DNA of 64,000 nucleotides from Bacteroidales bacterium. GTDB taxonomy: Bacteria; Bacteroidota; Bacteroidia; Bacteroidales; UBA932. How positions within the stretch are numbered: the stretch's first letter is position 1; each line of letters begins with the position of its first letter. The stretch is taken from positions 47,322 through 111,321 of the forward strand of contig JAKSKF010000001.1 in assembly GCA_024401825.1 (NCBI GenBank), read 5' to 3'. Under the pieces are notes generated by a model that ran no database searches, was not told the origin of the DNA, and saw only the letters and a program-made list of their open reading frames with translations. The position numbers and the translations under genes were made by a program. Below, in pieces: positions 17,427 to 26,869 of the stretch.

Positions 17427-20400
17427 TTGATAGGGACAGGGTCTGTAGAAATTTTGAAGAGCAGAATCAAGAAATCAAAAAAGATTTTCTGCTCCGGTCT
17501 TTATTTGTCGGCTCGCTGGTTTGTTCTCTCAGAAGTTGCTTCGGAAGGTTTTCATCTGGTGATTCTTCCCGACTCCGAATCGGCTGAATATTGTGCCGCC
17601 GACCTTTATGGAATGATAGAAGGCGACAGGGTTTTCTTTCTGCCTTCATCCGGCAGCAAAATGGAAAGAAGCAATTACAAGTCCAGCCTGAACGTTCAGA
17701 GAACGGCTGCTCTTGAGAAAATAGTCAATTATGACGGAAAGTCGCTTCTGATAGTGGTTACTTATCCGGATTCCCTCTCGGAAAACGTCCCGGACCTTGA
17801 ATCCGCGGGGAAAAGAAACCTGAAGATATCCGAAGGCCAGGAGATTTCACACGCCGGGATTGTGAAAAGACTGGTCGAGGCCGGTTTTGAAAAAGTGGAT
17901 TTCGTTTCATCTCCCGGGCAGTTCGCCGTCAGGGGTTCCATCATTGACATATTCTCATTTTCCTTCAACAATCCCTACAGGGTGTCTTTCTGGGGAAATG
18001 AAGTGGAGAAGATTAACATATTCGACTGCAACACACAACTTTCCGCCGACAGATTGGAGAGTGTGGAAATAGTGTCGGAGGAAATGTCTTCATCGGGTTC
18101 CGAATCCCTGTTTTCATTCATCCCCAGGGACAGTGTGATATGGTTGGATTCTTCCGATACGTACAGGGAATGCGGTTTTTTCAGGCAGACCGAAGCTTTC
18201 AGGAATGTTTTCACGGACCGGCCCCTGTCCGAGGAAAATGTATCCACAATAAATTTCAGCATAGCCCCGCAACCTGTTTTCAACAAGAATTTCGAACTTC
18301 TTTCCGCTGACATAAGGCAGAAGGCCGAATCCTCATACAAGGTTTTCATATACGGAGAAAAACAAAGTCAGCTGGACAGGCTCAAGGCCATCCTGATTGA
18401 GGAAAACTGTCCTCTTCCCCAATTTGTGTGCGGACACAACATACACAGCGGTTTCATTGACAATGAAGACCGTATCTGCTGTTACACGGACCACGAGATA
18501 TTCGACCGTTTTCACAGGGTGAGCATCAGGCGCAGCGTTGAAAAGAGCGAGCAGCTTACAGTCAACGACCTCAATGCGTTCAATATAGGCGATTATGTGG
18601 TGCACATAGACCACGGGGTGGGAATTTTCGGAGGACTTGTCCGTATGCGGGACGACAAGGGCCGTTTTCACGAGGTGGTTAAACTCACTTACAGGGACGG
18701 TGACGTAGTGTTCGTGTCCGTACATTCCCTTCACAAGATTTCAAAATTCCGCTCCAAGGACGGAGAAATGCCCAAAATCAACAAGTTGGGGTCAAAATCC
18801 TGGGAAGTCCTGAAGACCAGGGCCAAATCAAGGGTGAAGGACATAGCGAAGGAACTCATAAACCTCTATGCCAAGAGAAGGTCTGTGCAGGGTTACGCCT
18901 TTTCCGCCGATTCATACCTTCAGGACGAACTTGAATCATCGTTTATGTATGAGGATACTCCGGACCAGGAGGAAACCACAAGGGCGGTCAAGTCCGATAT
19001 GGAAGACAAGTGCCCGATGGACCGTCTGGTTTGCGGGGACGTAGGCTTCGGAAAAACGGAGATAGCCGTACGGGCCGCGTTCAAGGCCGCAGTTGACGGA
19101 AAACAGGTTGCAGTCCTGGTACCGACCACTATCCTGGCCCTCCAGCATTACGAAACATTCAAGTCAAGACTGAAGGATTTTCCCTGCAACATAGATTATG
19201 TCAGCCGGCTTCGCAGTCCGAAGCAGTTGTCCGATATCAAACAGAGACTTGCGGAAGGCAGGATAGATGTTCTGATAGGCACTCACAAGATTCTGGGAGA
19301 AGGATTCAATTTCAAGGATTTGGGCCTCCTGATAATAGACGAGGAACAGAAATTCGGAGTGGCGGCCAAGGAAAAGCTCAGGCAGATGAAGCACAACGTG
19401 GACACTCTGACCCTCACGGCAACTCCCATTCCCAGGACTTTGCAGTTCTCCCTTCTCGGAGCCAGGGACCTGAGCATAATATCCACTCCTCCGCCTAACA
19501 GAATACCTGTGCAGACGGAAATAATACTTTTCGACAGAAAGGAGATAAGAAGCATAATAGATTACGAACTGAAGCGCGGAGGTCAGATTTTCTTCCTTCA
19601 CAACAGGGTCGAGGAACTTCCTGCGATAGAGGAGATACTTCACCGTCTCCAGCCGGATATGAAAATATGCGTCGCCCACGGTCAGATGAGCCCGAAGGAC
19701 ATAGAAGACAGGATGCTTGGATTCATAAAGGGAGACTACGACCTTCTGTTGAGCACCACGATAATAGAGAACGGCCTTGACATACCCAACGCCAACACCA
19801 TAATAATAAACCAGGCCCAGAACATCGGCCTGAGCGACCTTCACCAGTTGAGAGGAAGGGTGGGACGAAGCAACAGGAAGGCCTTCTGCTATCTGATTGT
19901 ACCTCCGCTAGCTTCCGTTACGGACGAGGCGAGAAAGAGGCTCAAGGCCATCGAGGAATTCTCCGACCTCGGCAGCGGTTTCAACATAGCGATGCAGGAT
20001 TTGGACATCCGGGGGGCCGGAAATCTTCTGGGAGCGGAGCAGAGCGGTTTCATTATGGATATGGGATACGAGACCTACCAGAAGATTCTTGCCGAGGCGA
20101 TGGAGGAACTCGGGGTGGAAACAGGGGTCGTTCACAAGTCCGACAATGAAAAGTTCGTGACCGACTGCACTGTCGAGACTGACCAGCCCGCCTTCATCCC
20201 CGACGACTACATCGACATACCGGCTGAAAAGATAAGGATATACAAGCAGATGGATTCGATGACTTCCGACAAGGAGACTGAACGGTTCCGCAACCAGACG
20301 GAAGACAGGTTCGGAAGAATCCCTCAGGAGTTCGACAATCTTTTCCAGGTGTTGAGGATAAGGAATCTGGGCGTTCTTCTGGGGTTTGAAAAAATAATCA

Positions 20401-20606
20401 TCAAGAACGGTATGCTCATCTGTTTCTTCGTTTCAAACCGGATGAGCCCCTACTACAAGTCGGAAACTTTCGGGAAAGTCCTTCAGAAAATCACTGAAAA
20501 CGAAGGTCTCTTCACCTTGAAACAGAGCGATTCCAAACTTAAAACCGTATCGAGGGGTGTGGATTCCCTCACTAAAGCCTGCGAGTATATTCAAAAGTTG
20601 AGATAA
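17427..20606 (+). CDS. mfd: Transcription-repair coupling factor Mfd
   Basis: Mfd removes stalled RNA polymerase at lesions and recruits UvrA. The 1059 residues include a UvrB-like N-terminal region, the RNA-polymerase-interacting CarD-like domain (GDYVVHIDHGVG near residue 389), the RecG-like helicase with Walker A GDVGFGKTE (near 537), the motif II box DEEQ (near 637), motif VI QLRGRVGR, and the TRCF C-terminal domain. No ATG is available near the 5' end: the frame has a TAA at 17412-17414, and the best start is TTG at 17427 (a second TTG at 17454 is possible). The N-terminus is slightly short for the family. Confidence 0.94.
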   Translation: MIGTGSVEILKSRIKKSKKIFCSGLYLSARWFVLSEVASEGFHLVILPDSESAEYCAADLYGMIEGDRVFFLPSSGSKMERSNYKSSLNVQRTAALEKIVNYDGKSLLIVVTYPDSLSENVPDLESAGKRNLKISEGQEISHAGIVKRLVEAGFEKVDFVSSPGQFAVRGSIIDIFSFSFNNPYRVSFWGNEVEKINIFDCNTQLSADRLESVEIVSEEMSSSGSESLFSFIPRDSVIWLDSSDTYRECGFFRQTEAFRNVFTDRPLSEENVSTINFSIAPQPVFNKNFELLSADIRQKAESSYKVFIYGEKQSQLDRLKAILIEENCPLPQFVCGHNIHSGFIDNEDRICCYTDHEIFDRFHRVSIRRSVEKSEQLTVNDLNAFNIGDYVVHIDHGVGIFGGLVRMRDDKGRFHEVVKLTYRDGDVVFVSVHSLHKISKFRSKDGEMPKINKLGSKSWEVLKTRAKSRVKDIAKELINLYAKRRSVQGYAFSADSYLQDELESSFMYEDTPDQEETTRAVKSDMEDKCPMDRLVCGDVGFGKTEIAVRAAFKAAVDGKQVAVLVPTTILALQHYETFKSRLKDFPCNIDYVSRLRSPKQLSDIKQRLAEGRIDVLIGTHKILGEGFNFKDLGLLIIDEEQKFGVAAKEKLRQMKHNVDTLTLTATPIPRTLQFSLLGARDLSIISTPPPNRIPVQTEIILFDRKEIRSIIDYELKRGGQIFFLHNRVEELPAIEEILHRLQPDMKICVAHGQMSPKDIEDRMLGFIKGDYDLLLSTTIIENGLDIPNANTIIINQAQNIGLSDLHQLRGRVGRSNRKAFCYLIVPPLASVTDEARKRLKAIEEFSDLGSGFNIAMQDLDIRGAGNLLGAEQSGFIMDMGYETYQKILAEAMEELGVETGVVHKSDNEKFVTDCTVETDQPAFIPDDYIDIPAEKIRIYKQMDSMTSDKETERFRNQTEDRFGRIPQEFDNLFQVLRIRNLGVLLGFEKIIIKNGMLICFFVSNRMSPYYKSETFGKVLQKITENEGLFTLKQSDSKLKTVSRGVDSLTKACEYIQKLR

Positions 20607-20612
20607 AATTTG

Positions 20613-20620
20613 TATTTTTG
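20613..20620 (+). promoter_or_regulatory. coaX -7 element (TATTTTTG)
   Basis: TATTTTTG lies 17 nt before the coaX ATG, just after the mfd stop, so the coaX gene group probably has its own promoter. Confidence 0.6.
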
Positions 20621-20637
20621 CAAGTTAACGCGTAGCA

Positions 20638-21366
20638 ATGGCCAATTTACTGATTGAAGTTGGAAATACCGCCATAAAGGCCGCCTGGACTGAGGGAACA
20701 ACCCTCGGCAAGACCTTGAGATATCAAGGTGAGAAGGTCAGGGACTTCATAGAGGAGGTCCTTGAAAAGGAAAAGCCGGAGGTTCTGACGGTGGCTTCCA
20801 AGAATGAAATCAGCCAGGACGAGGAATTTTTCCTGAGGGAATACTGCTCACATCTGATAATTCTGGACAGGAATCACAATCAGATGCTGCAGCGTTATGA
20901 AATTCCGGAGCACCTCAGTTATGACCGCGCGGCTTCACTGGTAGCCGTGAGATATCTGTTCAAAGGGAAGAACTGCTCCGTTTTTGACTTCGGAACGACT
21001 TTGAGCGTGGATTTCATAGACGACGACGGACAGTACAAGGGAGGAAACATCTCTCCCGGATGCCGTACCAGGTTCAAGAGTCTGAACAGGTATTCCAAGG
21101 TTCTGCCCCTTGTGGACACGCCGGCCAGAATCCACAAGTCAGGCTCGTCGCTGCAGTCCTCAATCGAGTCCGGTGTGATATCGGGCATAATGTTTGAGAT
21201 AGAAGGCTACATACGCAGATATCCGCAGAACGTTGTGGTTTTTACAGGCGGGGACGCCATTTATTTCGCCAAGATGATGAAAAATTCCATATTTGTGGTG
21301 AGCAATCTTGTTCTCATCGGATTGGCCTTGATAACGGACGAGTATGTCAAAAAGAATCTTAGTTAG
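20638..21366 (+). CDS. coaX: Type III pantothenate kinase CoaX
   Basis: It phosphorylates pantothenate, the first step of coenzyme A synthesis. The 242-residue protein has the ASKHA fold: phosphate-1 loop LIEVGNTAIK (6-15), YDRA in the middle, phosphate-2 loop DFGTTLSVD (about 116-124), GGNISPG and the adenosine-side TGGDA near the C-terminus. The first acidic residue, usually Asp in DxGNT, is Glu7 here. It overlaps the next gene by 23 nt. In Bacteroidales coaX often heads an envelope gene cluster, as here. Confidence 0.92.
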   Translation: MANLLIEVGNTAIKAAWTEGTTLGKTLRYQGEKVRDFIEEVLEKEKPEVLTVASKNEISQDEEFFLREYCSHLIILDRNHNQMLQRYEIPEHLSYDRAASLVAVRYLFKGKNCSVFDFGTTLSVDFIDDDGQYKGGNISPGCRTRFKSLNRYSKVLPLVDTPARIHKSGSSLQSSIESGVISGIMFEIEGYIRRYPQNVVVFTGGDAIYFAKMMKNSIFVVSNLVLIGLALITDEYVKKNLS

Positions 21367-22669
21367 ACTGTTGTGCGTTGCGGCATTAAGCCTGGGCAGC
21401 CTTGTCAGCGGAGCCCAGAGCGGCACTTTCAGCGCATACACCCCCTATTCCACCTTCGGAATGGGGGACATCAACCTGCCGGGTTCCGCCTACAACAAGT
21501 CTATGGGAGGAGTGGGAATAGCTGCCCGTAACCGTAAATTCATCAACGCTCTCAATCCTGCGGCCGTCTCTGCCAGGGACTCCCTCTCAGTCATGGCCGA
21601 TTTGTCCTTGTTCTACACATACAAATTGCTACAGCAGGGCGCAAACTACAACGTAAACCATCTGTTCAACCTGGGCAACATAGCCGTTTCCCTTCCCGTT
21701 TACCGTTCTTTGACGGCGGTTGTCGGAATAACCCCCTTCAGCAGTATGGGATACAAGTATTCCACTATGGAGGAAAGAGAGGATATAATAGGAAAGGTTG
21801 GAAACATATCATATTCCAATGTCGGCCAGGGAAGTCTCTATCAGGTTTACGCGGGCCTTGCGGCAACTTTCTGGGACAAGTTTTCCATAGGAGCCCAGTA
21901 CCTGTTCTATTTCGGCTCTTCCGAAAAGACCTACACCCAGACCTTCCTCCAGCAGAGTTACAGGGGGCTGCTCGACTCCTACGAAACTTATATGACGGCT
22001 TCTTCGGCAAAGTTCGGACTGCAGTTCGAGCAGAACATAGGAAAAGACTTCTCCTTCTGCATAGGAGGCACGTACAGGCTAAAGACCAACCTCAACGGAA
22101 ATATGGAGAGAAGGCTGTACGCAATGGACAGTTCTTCGGGTTCGGTCGATTCAGATGAGTATTCCCTGTCTGAACTGTCACCCAGGATAAACATCGCCTC
22201 CGAGATAGGAGCCGGCCTGAGCCTGAATTTCCTTGACAAATGGAAGTTCGAATTCGACTATACGATGTCCGACTGGACGGGAAGCGCTCTGGACAAGACC
22301 CCCGGCTTCGCAGTCAGGACACTGGAAGGAAAGGAATTCACCAATACGGTAATGCAGTCCTTCCGCTTCGGTATGGAGTGGACCCCCAACAGAAATGACG
22401 TGAGATACTATTTCAAGCGGGCTTCCTACAGGCTGGGCGCATATTACAACAACGAATACTACAAGATAGACGGCACAGGGATTGTCTCATACGGCATAAC
22501 CCTGGGAACCACTCTCCCCATTTTCAGGTGGTCCAACGGCCTGACCGTGGCGGCGGACCTCGGAAGAAGGGGCTCGCTCAAAGACAACCTCGTTCTTGAA
22601 CGCTACGCCAGCATATCACTGGGATTCAATCTCTATGACATCTGGTTCCGCAAACCCAAATACGAATAA
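21344..22669 (+). CDS. Outer-membrane beta-barrel protein (function unknown)
   Basis: A 441-residue exported protein with signal peptide MSKRILVRLLCVAALSLGSLVSGAQ (cleavage after about residue 24) and alternating aromatic/hydrophobic strands to a C-terminus typical of a barrel (FNLYDIWFRKPKYE). The early segment YTPYSTFGMGDINLPGSAYNKSMGG resembles the start of FadL/PorV-type barrels of Bacteroidota. It overlaps coaX and precedes the exported repeat-type protein and lptC, so a part in envelope biogenesis or transport is plausible. No substrate can be named. Confidence 0.75.
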   Translation: MSKRILVRLLCVAALSLGSLVSGAQSGTFSAYTPYSTFGMGDINLPGSAYNKSMGGVGIAARNRKFINALNPAAVSARDSLSVMADLSLFYTYKLLQQGANYNVNHLFNLGNIAVSLPVYRSLTAVVGITPFSSMGYKYSTMEEREDIIGKVGNISYSNVGQGSLYQVYAGLAATFWDKFSIGAQYLFYFGSSEKTYTQTFLQQSYRGLLDSYETYMTASSAKFGLQFEQNIGKDFSFCIGGTYRLKTNLNGNMERRLYAMDSSSGSVDSDEYSLSELSPRINIASEIGAGLSLNFLDKWKFEFDYTMSDWTGSALDKTPGFAVRTLEGKEFTNTVMQSFRFGMEWTPNRNDVRYYFKRASYRLGAYYNNEYYKIDGTGIVSYGITLGTTLPIFRWSNGLTVAADLGRRGSLKDNLVLERYASISLGFNLYDIWFRKPKYE

Positions 22670-22692
22670 TAACAACAACCTTATAAAAAGAG

Positions 22693-23997
22693 ATGAAAAA
22701 GATTGTATTGGCAATTTCCATTGCACTGATGTTCGCAGGAACAGACGCTTTTGCTCAGGGTAGGTACGGCGCAGACAGCGCGGAGTGTGTAAAGCACCTT
22801 TCCTACTATCGCGAGTATTACAAACAGAAGAATTACGCTGACGCTCTTCCCAACTGGATGAACGCCTACAAGGTTTGTCCTCCCACGGCGACAGAGAACC
22901 TTTTCATCAACGGTTCGACCCTGATGAACATGCAGATTCAGAAGACAACGGGCGAGGAGCGCGCTGAGGCTGTCAGGACCCTCCTGAAACTTCAGGACGA
23001 GAGGGCTGCATATTATCCCAAGAATGCGGCCAAGGCACTGAACAACAAGGCGGAATACATTGTGAACTATCTGCAGGAAGACCCGGAATCTTCTCACCGG
23101 ATGCTTTCCGAAATCATAGAAGCCAACGGCTCTCTGTGTTCTCCCCGTGTTCTTGAAGGAGAGATGCACGCCATCCTTTCTCTTTTCCAGGAAGGAAAGA
23201 CCAGCGCTGAGGAAGTTATGAATTACTATTCCAAGGCAATGACACTGTTCGACCAGATAAGCCCCGACGCTGACAAGTATGCCGAGTCCAAGGGTAATCT
23301 CCAGGGACTTTTCCTCAACAGCAAGGTAGCTGACTGCGACCAGCTTCAGGCCCTGTTCACACCCCGTCTTGCCGCCGAACCTGAAAATCTTTCACTGATA
23401 AAGACCATCGTAAGTATGCTCAACGCCGCTGAAAACTGCGCCGGCAACGACCTTTATCTGAAAGCTGTCACCTCCCTGTACAATATGGAGCCTTCATATT
23501 CTTCAGCATACGCGCTTTATCTGATGAATATGGCAAGGGACAACGAAAGCGAGGCTGAAAAATATCTTGAAGAGGCCGCTTCTTCCGAAGACGCTCCCGT
23601 GGCCCAGAAGGCAGACTACAACCTCGAGTATGCAGGACTTGCTCTCAAGAACGGTTCTGTAAGCAAGGCGGTTAGTCTTGCCAACAAAGTGGTATCCTTC
23701 GCCCCTGAAAAGGCCGGACAGGCATATCTCGTGATAGCAAGGGCTTGGGCTGCCGCAAAATGCGGCGGTGACGAAATCAACGCCGTGGCTCACTTCTGGG
23801 TGGCTGCCGACTACGCTTCCAAGGCAAAGGCGGCCGACCCCAGCCTTGCAGAGGACGCCAACAAGCTCATAAGCCGTTATTCAGTGTACTATCCCACCGC
23901 TGCCGAAGCGTTTATGTACGACCTGACAAACGGAAGTTCCTACACGGTCAACTGTTCAGGAATGTCAGCTACGACAACTGCAAGATTCAACAAATAA
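22693..23997 (+). CDS. Exported tetratricopeptide-like repeat protein
   Basis: A 434-residue secreted protein with signal peptide MKKIVLAISIALMFAGTDAFAQ, followed by helical pairs with TPR character (YREYYKQKNYADALPNWMNAYKVC; VNYLQEDPESS; FAPEKAGQAYLVIARAWAAAK). It lies 23 bp after the barrel gene and 1 bp before lptC. Position and repeats suggest a periplasmic scaffold for outer-membrane assembly or LPS export; this is inference. Confidence 0.75.
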   Translation: MKKIVLAISIALMFAGTDAFAQGRYGADSAECVKHLSYYREYYKQKNYADALPNWMNAYKVCPPTATENLFINGSTLMNMQIQKTTGEERAEAVRTLLKLQDERAAYYPKNAAKALNNKAEYIVNYLQEDPESSHRMLSEIIEANGSLCSPRVLEGEMHAILSLFQEGKTSAEEVMNYYSKAMTLFDQISPDADKYAESKGNLQGLFLNSKVADCDQLQALFTPRLAAEPENLSLIKTIVSMLNAAENCAGNDLYLKAVTSLYNMEPSYSSAYALYLMNMARDNESEAEKYLEEAASSEDAPVAQKADYNLEYAGLALKNGSVSKAVSLANKVVSFAPEKAGQAYLVIARAWAAAKCGGDEINAVAHFWVAADYASKAKAADPSLAEDANKLISRYSVYYPTAAEAFMYDLTNGSSYTVNCSGMSATTTARFNK

Positions 23998-23998
23998 T

Positions 23999-24631
23999 TT
24001 GAAGGGTCTCAAAAATATGCTGATGATGATTGCAACCGCTCTTGCGGTTGCTTTCATCGTTAATTCCTGTAAACGCAAACTGGCTCAGGCAGAGGAACTT
24101 TCGTTGGCTTCCGTCCCCGTCAGAAGCATTGACAGCATGTTTGCCGTGGAAAGCAAGTCCGGCAAACTTTCAATGAGAATAGAGGCGTCCAGAATGGAAA
24201 GTTACGAGACGGACACCAGCACCTATGACCTGTTCCCCGAGGGCATAGAGATATATGCCTATCTGGAGGACGGAAGGCTGGAGACCGTGGTCTATTCCGA
24301 CAAGGCGAAGCACATCATAAGCAAGAAATACGACAAGCCCGAAATATGGCAGGCTTTCGGAAACGTGCTTATAAAGAATGTCATAAAGCGGGAGACAATG
24401 ATGACGGACACTCTTTACTGGGACCAGGAGCGCAAGGAAATATGGACGGACTGTTATGTGAAGATGGAATCCCCGGAAGGCTTTCTGCAGGGCTACGGAA
24501 TGGTTTCTGACGACAGGGCCCGCAACGCCACCCTCAAGAATCCCTTCAACGGATATGCCGTTACGGAACAGGACACCACTATAGTGGTGATAGACTCTGT
24601 CAATTTTATGGGTCCGTTTAAGAAAAAGTGA
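23999..24631 (+). CDS. lptC: LPS export ABC transporter periplasmic protein LptC
   Basis: LptC links the LptBFG transporter to LptA in lipopolysaccharide export. The 210-residue protein has an N-terminal hydrophobic segment ending FIVNSC, a lipobox-like site as in other Bacteroidota LptC proteins, then the OstA-like beta-jellyroll (LYWDQERKEIWTDCYVKMESPEGFLQGYGMVSDD). The start is either TTG at 23999, which gives a basic n-region (MKGLKN), or ATG at 24017, which leaves no basic residue; I favour TTG. It begins 1 bp after the preceding stop. Confidence 0.85.
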   Translation: MKGLKNMLMMIATALAVAFIVNSCKRKLAQAEELSLASVPVRSIDSMFAVESKSGKLSMRIEASRMESYETDTSTYDLFPEGIEIYAYLEDGRLETVVYSDKAKHIISKKYDKPEIWQAFGNVLIKNVIKRETMMTDTLYWDQERKEIWTDCYVKMESPEGFLQGYGMVSDDRARNATLKNPFNGYAVTEQDTTIVVIDSVNFMGPFKKK

Positions 24632-24642
24632 GGAAAATTTGT

Positions 24643-24650
24643 TATCTTCG
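24643..24650 (+). promoter_or_regulatory. Possible -7 element for the PpiD-like gene (TATCTTCG)
   Basis: TATCTTCG is one base from TAnnTTTG and lies 36 nt before the ATG at 24687, immediately after lptC. Confidence 0.4.
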
Positions 24651-24686
24651 CAGCCCAAATGATTATTAAATAAAAAATTAGATAAA

Positions 24687-26741
24687 ATGGCGGTTCTTCA
24701 AAAATTTCGCGACAAGGCAGGCCTGGCAATATCCATCATAATTGCTCTCGCCCTCCTGTCATTCATTATTGACCCGAGCACAGTGGAAACTGCAATGAAT
24801 TCTATGTCAGACAAATACGATATAGGAAAGATTGCGGGAAAGACAATTTCACAGCAGGATTTCCAGGAAGAGGTGGACAAAATCACGAACCTCTACGGAA
24901 ACAATGCCAACAGCGAAGAAGGTCAGAGGCAAATCAGAAACGAAGCCTGGCAGAATCTTATGACCAGATTCCTTTTCATCAAGACGGCCAAGGCTGCCGG
25001 CATAACCGTGAGCGAAGCAGAGCTTCAGGACCTCATTTCCGGCTCCAATCCCTCTCCCCTCATAGCTCAGTATTTCTCCGATGAAAACGGGTTCAACAGG
25101 AAGAATCTGGAGACCTTCATAAGCGTTGTGAACGCTGACCCCAACGGACAGTACAGGAATTTCTGGAACTATATCCAGAACTCCGTTTACAACCAGCAGT
25201 ACATCCAGAAGTACGGCGCTCTCTTTGTCAGCAGCGCAATGCCCAACGCGCTGATGACGGAGAAGATTGTCAAGGAAAACAACACCACCGCGAACTTCGA
25301 GTATGTTGAAAAATGGTATTCTCCCGTCAAGGACAGCACAATCACCGTTTCCGCCGCTGAAATCAAGGAGTACTACAACGCTCACAAGAAGAATTTCAAG
25401 AGAATAGAAAACCGCGACATAGAATTCGTGCTCTTCGAGGTTGTTCCTTCAGCCGCCGACATCGACGCCAACAAGTCCGACTTCAGCAAGGCTTACGAAC
25501 AGTTTGCGCAGGCGGACAACATCAGCGCTTTCTGCCTGAACAATTCCGAGGAGTCTTTCAAGGACGTATGGTACACAAAGAAGGAACTCTCAAGGATAGA
25601 TTCCAGGATAGCTGATTTCGCTTTCTCTACAGAATCAGGCGTTTCAGAGATTTTTGAAAAAGGCAACACGCTGACCGCGGCAAGGATTATGGCGTCAGCG
25701 TCAAAGTCAGACTCCGCTTTCGTCAAGCTTCTGGTGGTTTCCGCAGAAGACAAGAACCTTTCCGACAGCCTTGTCAACGAGCTTCGCAACGGAGCCGACA
25801 TCACAGCCCTTGCACAGGAGCATTCCCTGGACAAGAGTTCTGCGGACGAGGCTCAGTGGCTGACCAGGAATCAGGTTCCCGCGGAGTTTTCTCCCATATT
25901 CGACGCCGCTGCCGGAGAGGTTGTGACATTGAATCTCCCCGACGCCAACTACATTGTTGAACTTGAGAAGAAGAACGCTCCTTCGCTTATGAAGAAGGTA
26001 GCCATTCTCCAGAAGACGGCTTTTGCAAGCAAGGAGACATACAACGAGTATTATTCCAAGGCAAGCGAATTCGCGGCTGAGGCCGGAAAGGAAATCGAAG
26101 GCTTCGACAATGCCTGTGAAAAACTCGCCGTCGCCGCCCAGAAGATGAACAGCGTTACCGAAGGAACTTCTGACTTCGGCGGCGTGAGCAGCGCCAAGGA
26201 AATCACCCGCTGGGTGTTCGACGCAAAGCAGGGCAAGGTTTCAGACATCATAACCGTCAACCAGAACAATTTCTTTGTCGTGGCTCTCAGCAAAATCAAC
26301 AAGGAAGGATTCATCCCTGTGGAAGAGGTTTCTTCCCGCATAGAAAGCATCCTCTACAACGACAAGCAGATGGATTTCGAGAAGGAGCAGGCGGCCGCCA
26401 AGACGGAAGGAAAGACAGACCTGGCCCAGATAGCCGAAATCTTCAATACAAACGTGATTTCAAAGGAGGCGTACACCCTGTCACCCGTTTCCAACCAGGA
26501 ATTCGAACCCGCTCTCGCCGGAGTTGTCTATACGGCACCCCAGGGTAAGGTCGTAGGTCCTGTAAAGGGACAGTCAGGCATCCTCTACGTCAAAGTCAAC
26601 TCTCTGGAAAGCGGAAGCTTCTTCACCGAGGAAGACCTCAAGGAGCAGGAGAGCCGCAAGGCCCAGATGCTGTCAAACTACATCCAGCCCGTTCTGGCCG
26701 ACCACTATGAGGTTGTCGACAACAGGGAAAGATTCTATTAG
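24687..26741 (+). CDS. PpiD/SurA-type periplasmic peptidyl-prolyl isomerase
   Basis: A 684-residue membrane-anchored foldase. It has a short cytoplasmic N-terminus, one membrane segment (AGLAISIIIALALLSFI, about 10-27), a SurA-N-like helical domain (QDFQEEVDKITNLYGNN ... FNRKNLETFI), parvulin-like regions (LAQEHSLDKSSADEAQWL and later ITRWVFDAKQGKVSDIITVN) and a C-terminal helix. Such proteins help outer-membrane proteins fold. It ends the coaX-barrel-TPR-lptC cluster. The CorC/HlyC-like gene that often precedes it in Bacteroides is absent. Confidence 0.88.
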   Translation: MAVLQKFRDKAGLAISIIIALALLSFIIDPSTVETAMNSMSDKYDIGKIAGKTISQQDFQEEVDKITNLYGNNANSEEGQRQIRNEAWQNLMTRFLFIKTAKAAGITVSEAELQDLISGSNPSPLIAQYFSDENGFNRKNLETFISVVNADPNGQYRNFWNYIQNSVYNQQYIQKYGALFVSSAMPNALMTEKIVKENNTTANFEYVEKWYSPVKDSTITVSAAEIKEYYNAHKKNFKRIENRDIEFVLFEVVPSAADIDANKSDFSKAYEQFAQADNISAFCLNNSEESFKDVWYTKKELSRIDSRIADFAFSTESGVSEIFEKGNTLTAARIMASASKSDSAFVKLLVVSAEDKNLSDSLVNELRNGADITALAQEHSLDKSSADEAQWLTRNQVPAEFSPIFDAAAGEVVTLNLPDANYIVELEKKNAPSLMKKVAILQKTAFASKETYNEYYSKASEFAAEAGKEIEGFDNACEKLAVAAQKMNSVTEGTSDFGGVSSAKEITRWVFDAKQGKVSDIITVNQNNFFVVALSKINKEGFIPVEEVSSRIESILYNDKQMDFEKEQAAAKTEGKTDLAQIAEIFNTNVISKEAYTLSPVSNQEFEPALAGVVYTAPQGKVVGPVKGQSGILYVKVNSLESGSFFTEEDLKEQESRKAQMLSNYIQPVLADHYEVVDNRERFY

Positions 26742-26763
26742 CAGACAGATGCTCTGAAAAGAT

Positions 26764-26792
26764 GGACGGTCGTCACTGACCGTCCTTTTTTT
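26764..26792 (+). terminator. Rho-independent terminator after the PpiD-like gene
   Basis: GGACGGTC (26764-26771) pairs perfectly with GACCGTCC (26778-26785) around a 6-nt loop, followed by seven T residues. Confidence 0.92.
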
Positions 26793-26869
26793 ATGCCTTC
26801 AAAAAAACTTCGCCGCAGATTTATCTCTTTTTTAAAGCCTCTTCCGGAAAAAACAGCCAGATTGGCGCT

